DNA from: Cellulomonas xylanilytica
GTDB taxonomy: Bacteria; Actinomycetota; Actinomycetes; Actinomycetales; Cellulomonadaceae
Length of the DNA stretch: 64,000 nucleotides
Direction of reading: 5' to 3'
Assembly: GCF_007989805.1 (NCBI RefSeq)
Contig: NZ_BJUB01000007.1
Location: 124,001-188,000 of the forward strand
Shown piece by piece: positions 59,833-64,000 of the stretch (position 1 is the stretch's first letter; the number at the start of each line of letters is the position of its first letter). A program made the translations under genes and the position numbers. A model generated the notes under the pieces. That model saw only the letters and a program-made list of their open reading frames with translations. It did no database searches and was not told the origin of the DNA.

Positions 59833-59898
59833 GAGATCGTGGGTTCGTCGCGAGATCGTGGGTGCGCACCCCCGGTCTGGCGACGAACCCACGATCTC
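59833..59898. repeat. hairpin element copy 2 (GAGATCGTGG type)
   Basis: Perfect 19-bp arms, 59833-59851 and 59880-59898, around a loop with GGGTGCGCACCC. Same orientation as copy 1. Confidence 0.85.
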
Positions 59899-59950
59899 GT
59901 CGGGGAAGCGCGGGCCTGAGGTGCCCCGGACCTGACGAGCGCGGCAGTTC

Positions 59951-59988
59951 GCGACGAGCGCGGCAGTTGAGACTGCCGCGCTCGTCGC
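59951..59988. repeat. perfect 17-bp hairpin, preceded by a partial direct copy
   Basis: GCGACGAGCGCGGCAGT (59951-59967), loop TGAG, then its exact complement (59972-59988). ACGAGCGCGGCAGTT also occurs directly at 59935-59949. Could act as a terminator. Confidence 0.75.
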
Positions 59989-60028
59989 ACAGTGCCGCGG
60001 TCACCCGACCGGACCCGGCCGGACGCGA

Positions 60029-60064
60029 CGGAGCCCCCTCGCCGTACCCTGCGAGGGGGCTCCG
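60029..60064. terminator. hairpin terminator
   Basis: GGAGCCCCCTCG (60030-60041) and CGAGGGGGCTCC (60052-60063), plus one outer C-G pair. Confidence 0.75.
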
Positions 60065-60135
60065 CGGCTCGCCCGGCGTCAGGGGTGACCGGCGAGCAGA
60101 GGCGGTCCGACGCCGCAGCGACGGGACCGCGAGGA

Positions 60136-60163
60136 CGGGCCGGCCGCCGCAGCGACCGGCCCG
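60136..60163 (-). terminator. hairpin terminator of the fasciclin gene
   Basis: CGGGCCGG (60136-60143) and CCGGCCCG (60156-60163), 8 bp beyond the fasciclin stop on the minus strand. Confidence 0.65.
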
Positions 60164-60171
60164 CCGGGTCG

Positions 60172-60852
60172 TCACATCGTCGGCATCAGGACCCCGTCGA
60201 TGAGGTAGACGGTCGCGTTGGCGGTGTGGACGCCGCCGCAGATGACGTTGGCGCCGTTGACCATCATCGAGTCGCCGGAGCCGGTGACCTCGACGGTGCC
60301 GCCCTGGACGGTGGTCTGCGTGCCGTCGATCATGTCCGGCGACAGCTGCCCGGGCACCACGTGGTACGTGAGGATCGACGAGAGCGTCGCGGCGTCGGTC
60401 TTCAGGGACTCGATGGTGGCGGGGTCGATCTTGGCGAAGGCCTCGTCGACCGGCGCGAACACCGTGAACTCGTCGCCGTTCAGCGTGTCGACGAGGTTGA
60501 CCTCGGGGTTGAGCTGCCCGGACACGGCCGCCACGAGGGTGGTGAGCAGCGGGTTGTTCGAGGCGGCGACGGCGACCGGGTCGGCCGACATGCCCGTCAC
60601 GGAGCCGGGGCCGTCGGGGACGGCGGCGGCGTAGTCGGCACAGCCGGGGCCGACGAGGTCGGCGGCGGGGTCGGCGGTCATCATGTCCTCGGTGGGCATC
60701 TCCGACGGCGTCTCCATGGGCGCCTCCATCGACGCGGAGGAGTCGGATCCCGCGGTGTCGTCGCTCGAGCCCGAGCTGCACGCGGTCAGGGCGAGGCCCG
60801 TGACGCCGGCGAGCAGGACGGCGGCGATGCGGGTGCGGTTCGTGGTGCGCAT
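60172..60852 (-). CDS. fasciclin (FAS1) domain lipoprotein, MPT83/MPT70-like
   Basis: 226 residues. Lipoprotein signal peptide with lipobox LALTAC (Cys about 25), an acidic Ser/Met-rich linker, and one FAS1 domain (about 85-226): [67 protein letters not shown] and [16 protein letters not shown]. It matches the mycobacterial MPT70/MPT83 group, secreted or surface antigens under SigK. GGGAGAG precedes ATG 60852. Transcribed from a SigK-type promoter at 60912-60939 and divergent from dipZ. Confidence 0.93.
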   Translation of the reverse strand: MRTTNRTRIAAVLLAGVTGLALTACSSGSSDDTAGSDSSASMEAPMETPSEMPTEDMMTADPAADLVGPGCADYAAAVPDGPGSVTGMSADPVAVAASNNPLLTTLVAAVSGQLNPEVNLVDTLNGDEFTVFAPVDEAFAKIDPATIESLKTDAATLSSILTYHVVPGQLSPDMIDGTQTTVQGGTVEVTGSGDSMMVNGANVICGGVHTANATVYLIDGVLMPTM

Positions 60853-60911
60853 GGTGGCTCTCCCTTGGTTCAGGTCCGGGTGGGGTACCCGCCCGGTCGT
60901 CTCTCGGGTGG

Positions 60912-60939
60912 GGTTCGGGGCCGTCGGGGGAGCGGATGG
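60912..60939 (-). promoter_or_regulatory. SigK-type promoter of the fasciclin gene
   Basis: On the minus strand CCATCC (60939-60934), 16-bp spacer, CGAACC (60917-60912), within GACCCATCCGC. Matches the paired dipZ promoter exactly and the CCATCC-type element I recall for mycobacterial SigK. Confidence 0.8.
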
Positions 60940-60975
60940 GTCGGATTCTCGACGAGTTCCTCGCGGCTGCCCGAC

Positions 60976-61003
60976 CCATCCGCCGGCGTCGCCGCGGCGA
61001 ACC
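60976..61003 (+). promoter_or_regulatory. SigK-type promoter of dipZ
   Basis: CCATCC (60976-60981), 16-bp spacer, CGAACC (60998-61003). The start ATG 61010 is only 6 nt downstream, implying a leaderless dipZ transcript. Confidence 0.8.
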
Positions 61004-61009
61004 CCCGCC

Positions 61010-62891
61010 ATGGACCTGCTCACGCTCGCGCTCATCGGGCTCGTCGGTGGCCTCATCACCGGCATCTCGCCGTGCATCCTCCCTGTGCTGCCCGTGGTGT
61101 TCTTCGCGGGCGGCGTGGAGGGTGCGCGTGGGAGACCGACCGTCCGGACCGCCGGGAACGCCAAGGGCGCGGCCGGCGTCGGAGTGATGGCGCAGCCGTC
61201 GTTCCTGTCGGCCGGCACCGGTCGGACCGCCGGGACGTCCGGTACCGGCGTCGCCACCCTCGACCGTCCCGCACCCACGGCGGACGACAGGCGCCGCGAC
61301 CGGGTCGCCGCGCGCCGTCCGTACCTGGTCATCGCGGGTCTCGTCACCCAGCTTCACGCTGGTCACCCTCGTCGGCACGGTGCTGCTGAACCTGCTCGGC
61401 CTCCCGCAGGACCTGCTGCGCTGGGCCGGCATCGCGGTGCTGGCGCTGCTGGGCCTCGGGCTGCTGGTGCCGCGGTTCGAGGAGGTCCTGGAACGCCCGT
61501 TCCAGCGGCTGACCCCGAAGCGTGCACCGGGCGCTGCGCGGGGCGGGTTCGTGCTCGGCCTGGGGCTCGGTGCGGTGTACGTGCCGTGCGCGGGGCCGGT
61601 GCTGGCGGCGATCACGGTGGCCGGCGCGACGGGCTCGGTGGGACCGGGCACGGTGGTCCTGACGGTGTCGTTCGCGCTGGGCGCGGCGATCCCGCTGCTG
61701 GTCCTGGCGCTGGCCGGGCGCAGGGTGGCGGAGCGCATCGCGGCCTTCCGCACGCACCAGCTGGCCATCCGCGCGGCGGGCGGGGCGCTGATGATCGCGC
61801 TCGCCCTGGCGCTGGCGTTCAACGTGACCGACGCGATCCAGCGGGCGCTGCCCGGCTACACGGAGTCGCTGCAGGCGCGGGTCGCCGCCAACGAGACGGT
61901 GCGCGAGCAGCTCGACCTCGGTGGGCTGGTGACGGACGAGAACCGGCAGCTGGCCGAGTGCAGCAACAACTCCGCCGTGCTCGAGGACTGCGGGCCCGCG
62001 CCGGAGATCCGGGGCATCGAGACGTGGCTGAACACGCCGGACGGTGCACCGGTCGAGCTGGCGGACCTGCGGGGCAAGGTCGTGCTGCTCGACTTCTGGG
62101 CCTACTCCTGCATCAACTGCCAGCGTTCGGTGCCGCACGTCACCGCGTGGCGGGAGGCGTACGGCGACGCCGGCCTGGAGGTCATCGGGGTGCACACCCC
62201 GGAGTACGCGTTCGAGCGTGAGACCCGCAACGTCGTCGACGGCGCCGAGCGGCTGGGCATCACGTACCCCGTGGCGCAGGACAACTCCTACGCCACCTGG
62301 ACCGCGTACCGGAACCGGTACTGGCCCGCGCACTACCTGATCGACGCGGACGGCCAGATCCGTCAGGTGTCCCAGGGGGAGGGCGGCTACGCGCAGACGG
62401 AGACCCTGATCCGCGAGCTGCTCCAGGAGGCCGACCCGCAGGCGGAGCTGCCGGCGCGCACGCAGGTGGACGACACGACACCGGACGGCGACGTCACGCA
62501 GGAGACGTTCCTGTCGGTCGGGAAGAAGGTGAACGTCGCCGGTGACTACCGCGAGGGGGAGGCGACGTACACGTTCCCGGAGGAGCAGGCGGCGGACACG
62601 GTGGCGTTCGGTGGCACCTGGACGACGGACTACCAGGGCGCGACGGCGGGTCCGGACGCCGGACTGCGGCTCCGATACCACGCGAAGGTCGTTCAGGTCG
62701 TGCTAGGAGGAACCGGCACCGTCGAGGCCCTGATCCGGGACGGGAGCGGGAAGGTGGTGGACCGGGTCGAGGTCGCCGTGGAGGGCTCGCCACGGGCATA
62801 CTCGCTGGTCACAGCCGATTCCATCGGCCAGGGGTCACTCGATCTGATGGTGTCCGAGGGCGTCCAGGCGTTCTCGTTCACGTTCGGGTGA
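61010..62891 (+). pseudogene. dipZ: dipZ (CcdA-thioredoxin fusion), apparent single-base frameshift
   Basis: N-terminal reading frame from ATG 61010: [28 protein letters not shown], a CcdA-type redox Cys, then a long cytoplasmic loop. The frame fails after YLVIAGLV near 61341-61350 and resumes one base on as [20 protein letters not shown]. It then runs to 62891 with the second redox Cys (VYVPCAGPV), a TlpA/thioredoxin domain with Cys-Ile-Asn-Cys (SCINCQRS) and a C-terminal beta domain. Together the two pieces make a normal-looking DipZ, which carries electrons across the membrane. The extra base lies in a CCC run (61347-61349); it may be a sequencing error or a true mutation. Confidence 0.85.
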
Positions 62892-62907
62892 CCACGCACG
62901 CGGAGTG

Positions 62908-62924
62908 CACCGAAAGTATCGGTG
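62908..62924 (+). terminator. short hairpin behind dipZ
   Basis: CACCGA-AAGTA-TCGGTG, 6-bp stem, 16 bp past the stop. Weak terminator candidate. Confidence 0.35.
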
Positions 62925-63021
62925 ATACGTCCGACCGGGTGAAATGGACGCGTGTCCGAAATTGGTCTGTTGACACGCTTCCACGGACTCTCATGTTGCT
63001 CTAATGTCTGACTTGTCAGCG

Positions 63022-63090
63022 AAAACGGCAAACCCTCTGCAAGGAGGGGACGCAAAGCCACGGGACCTACAGGGTCAGCCGGGCTACCGA
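63022..63090 (+). ncRNA. cyclic di-GMP-I (GEMM) riboswitch
   Basis: The consensus core is present: GGCAAACC..., a first hairpin closed by a GCAA tetraloop (CCTCT-GCAA-GGAGG), the invariant GGGACGCAAAGCCA junction, then a second hairpin with GACC-TACA-GGGTC and the closing CCGGGCTACC. An outer TGTCTG/CAGACA pairing (63005-63010 with 63091-63096) may extend the base stem or form the switch. TTGACA at 62970 is a plausible -35. It precedes a 48-codon ORF (start 63107). Binding of c-di-GMP is established for the class; which way it switches here is unknown. Confidence 0.9.
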
Positions 63091-63106
63091 ACAGACAGGA
63101 CCCGTC

Positions 63107-63253
63107 ATGGACCAGCGCGGCTACTCAGCAGACCCGTCCGAGACCTCCACCCCGGCCTTTCCGGCTCCCCGCGTCAAGGCGTGGGCCGGGCTCGCTGCTC
63201 GTCGCAGCGTGATCGAGCTGGTGCCGGCGCAGCGCGAGCACGCTGCGGCCTGA
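63107..63253 (+). CDS. 48-residue small protein behind the c-di-GMP riboswitch
   Basis: MDQRGYSADPSETSTPAFPAPRVKAWAGLAARRSVIELVPAQREHAAA when read in pieces: a polar Ser/Thr/Pro N-terminus and a basic amphipathic helix (from about residue 23). No signal peptide or TM segment. ATG 63107 has only AGGA, 8 nt upstream. Not a family I recognise. The riboswitch ends 16 nt before the start and a strong terminator follows 25 bp after the stop, so the unit is riboswitch-ORF-terminator. It may instead be only a leader peptide. Confidence 0.6.
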   Translation: MDQRGYSADPSETSTPAFPAPRVKAWAGLAARRSVIELVPAQREHAAA

Positions 63254-63277
63254 GGCTCTCGTCCCGACAGCACTCGT

Positions 63278-63316
63278 ACAGCACCCCTCGGGCCGTCGTG
63301 GCCCGGGGGGTACTGT
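63278..63316 (+). terminator. hairpin terminator closing the riboswitch unit
   Basis: ACAG-ACCCC-CGGGCC pairs with GGCCCG-GGGGT-CTGT around a 5-nt loop (63295-63299), followed by a short T-rich TCTTGTCCC. Confidence 0.8.
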
Positions 63317-63440
63317 CTTGTCCCAGGTCAGGTTGACATGAGCGGGCGCTAACACAGTGGTGCAATTCGCGCGACTTGTCCGTTAGCCTCGGCCTCAGCG
63401 GGCCTGCCAGAAGAGGACGGCCCCGTTGAGAGAAGGTCAC

Positions 63441-63818
63441 ATGGACAGCTTTGCGCAGTGGTTCTGGCTGCTGATCTGGTGGTTCTTGTTCTTCGCCTAC
63501 CTCGTCATCCTGTTCCAGATCATCGGGGACCTCTTCCGCGACCACGCGCTGAGCGGGTGGTGGAAGGCCGTCTGGATCGTCTTCCTGATCGTCGTGCCAT
63601 TCCTCACCGCGTTGATCTACATCATCGCCCGTGGCAAGGGAATGGCCGAGCGGCAGATGCAGGCCGTGCAGCAGGCCAAGTCGGACACCGACAGCTATAT
63701 CCGTGAGGTGGCGGGCAAGTCGCCCGCGGAGCACATCGCGGACGCCAAGGCTCTCCTGGACGCCGGCACGATCGACCAGAACGAGTTCGCCCAGCTGAAG
63801 GCCAAGGCGCTCGCCTGA
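63441..63818 (+). CDS. SHOCT/PLDc_N-type membrane protein
   Basis: 125 residues. Two TM helices (about 10-30 and 43-65: WFWLLIWWFLFFAYLVILFQII and WWKAVWIVFLIVVPFLTALIYIIARG), a linker helix, and a C-terminal SHOCT motif (HIADAKALLDAGTIDQNEFAQLKAKALA). This is the common actinobacterial PLDc_N plus SHOCT layout, function unknown, probably oligomeric at the membrane. GAAGG precedes ATG 63441; a TTG at 63426 is also open. Transcribed toward the bidirectional terminator at 63841. Confidence 0.87.
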   Translation: MDSFAQWFWLLIWWFLFFAYLVILFQIIGDLFRDHALSGWWKAVWIVFLIVVPFLTALIYIIARGKGMAERQMQAVQQAKSDTDSYIREVAGKSPAEHIADAKALLDAGTIDQNEFAQLKAKALA

Positions 63819-63840
63819 TCGACAGCATCACCCGGACGAC

Positions 63841-63877
63841 CCTCCGGGCCGGCACCGCACAGGTGCCGGCCCGGAGG
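63841..63877. terminator. bidirectional hairpin terminator
   Basis: CCTCCGGGCCGGCACC (63841-63856) and its exact complement (63862-63877) with a 5-nt loop, between convergent genes. The longest perfect stem in this part. Confidence 0.9.
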
Positions 63878-63882
63878 CGCGT

Positions 63883-64000
63883 CTAGAGCTCGCCGGTCTT
63901 CTGCAGGTACCGCATCGCCGCCCACCCGATCGGGATGCGCAGCCAGTACGTGGCCACCCGGAACAGCACCGCGACCGAGGTGGCGATACCGGCGTTGATG
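63883..64000 (-). CDS. lysylphosphatidylglycerol synthase/flippase TM-region protein, C-terminal fragment
   Basis: Only the last 39 codons are in the window; the gene continues past 64000. INAGIATSVAVLFRVATYWLRIPIGWAAMRYLQKTGEL is the end of the multi-TM LPG_synthase_TM (UPF0104) family; the TYWLRIPIGW segment is characteristic. Members move or aminoacylate phospholipids. Stop at 63883-63885. Confidence 0.75.
   Translation of the reverse strand, partial: INAGIATSVAVLFRVATYWLRIPIGWAAMRYLQKTGEL

Larger units (their letters stand above)
59183..60171. repeat. 989-bp non-coding mosaic of hairpin and direct repeats between rskA and the fasciclin gene
   Basis: No convincing gene. It contains two near-identical hairpin elements (59251-59316 and 59833-59898) in the same orientation, enclosing two diverged direct copies of a 159-bp sequence (59366-59524 and 59637-59795). 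A separate perfect hairpin (59951-59988) and two terminators follow. Open frames across it are Arg/Pro/Ser-rich shadows that repeat because the DNA repeats. Confidence 0.7.

Noticed and set aside
59246..59935. 229-codon ORF in the rskA-fasciclin gap as a gene
   Set aside because: It only appears because DNA repeats on the same frame; composition is Arg/Pro/Ser-rich, there is no ribosome-binding site, and frames on both strands are equally open.
61380..62891. C-terminal dipZ piece as an independent gene
   Set aside because: GTG 61380 lies inside what should be a transmembrane helix, has no ribosome-binding site, and the missing N-terminus is encoded just upstream in the other frame.
1..64000. 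tRNA, rRNA, insertion sequences, prophage or plasmid genes
   Set aside because: I looked for CCA-ended cloverleaf-like segments, transposase DDE motifs and integrase signatures and recognised none. A covariance search was not possible, so a missed small RNA gene cannot be excluded.

Overview
The window is 64 kb of very GC-rich, densely coded DNA. Codons overwhelmingly end in G or C, GTG starts are frequent, ATGA/GTGA stop-start overlaps are common, and F420-type, DGPF/ECF42, WYL and SigK/RskA proteins are present. This points to a free-living actinobacterium. The secreted polysaccharide-degrading enzyme and the general gene content suggest a Cellulomonas-like member of the Micrococcales, which is inference. 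I see no rRNA, tRNA, CRISPR array, transposase, integrase or prophage, so this reads as ordinary chromosome.

1-13 kb: a Nudix hydrolase cut by the window edge, a GNAT acetyltransferase, a diacylglycerol-kinase-type lipid kinase, and a minus-strand operon (amino-acid permease, tandem universal stress protein, arylamine N-acetyltransferase). Then come a DUF5684-like membrane protein, an F420-type oxidoreductase, a glutamine N5-methyltransferase-like protein, an AlkD-like glycosylase, an epoxide hydrolase, a divergent VOC/WYL-regulator pair and several small proteins. 13-19 kb: two independent DGPF (YciI) plus ECF42 sigma-factor pairs facing each other, separated by an MFS transporter, a GNAT protein and an array of five 62-bp hairpin repeats. 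19-31 kb: small redox enzymes with local regulators (aldo/keto reductase, SDR-TetR, SRPBCC-AraC, FAD oxidase), a lipoprotein-like penicillin-binding protein, an acetyltransferase/LLM/RidA operon, and an alcohol-dehydrogenase operon behind a pair of operator-like palindromes. 31-46 kb: an SLC13 permease, M17 aminopeptidase and cation-efflux protein; an RHH regulator/DUF4097/DrrAB-type ABC operon; a GntR regulator with a divergent esterase-like hydrolase; a beta-propeller protein; an AbgT transporter; AKR and epimerase; and a HipBA toxin-antitoxin module. 46-57 kb: an acyl-ACP-reductase-like protein coupled to an NDH-2-like flavoprotein, a bacteriophytochrome fused to a SpoIIE phosphatase, a large secreted multidomain beta-helix enzyme (GH87-like), an acyltransferase, TetR, DinB, SRPBCC and CsbD.

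57-63 kb is the most coherent region: sigK-rskA, a fasciclin lipoprotein (MPT70/MPT83 type) and a divergent dipZ. It reunites on one stretch the regulon known from Mycobacterium tuberculosis. The fasciclin and dipZ genes are fired divergently by two matching promoters (CCATCC-N16-CGAACC), and the same -35 decamer recurs ahead of sigK. dipZ carries an apparent one-base frameshift, and about 1 kb of hairpin and direct repeats lies between rskA and the fasciclin gene. The end of the window holds a class I cyclic-di-GMP riboswitch preceding a 48-codon ORF, a SHOCT membrane protein and the tail of a lysylphosphatidylglycerol-synthase-like gene.

A recurring regulatory theme is leaderless transcription: a TANNNT -10 box 6-8 nt before a start codon. 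In several cases the TAG stop codon of the preceding gene is itself the first half of that box.
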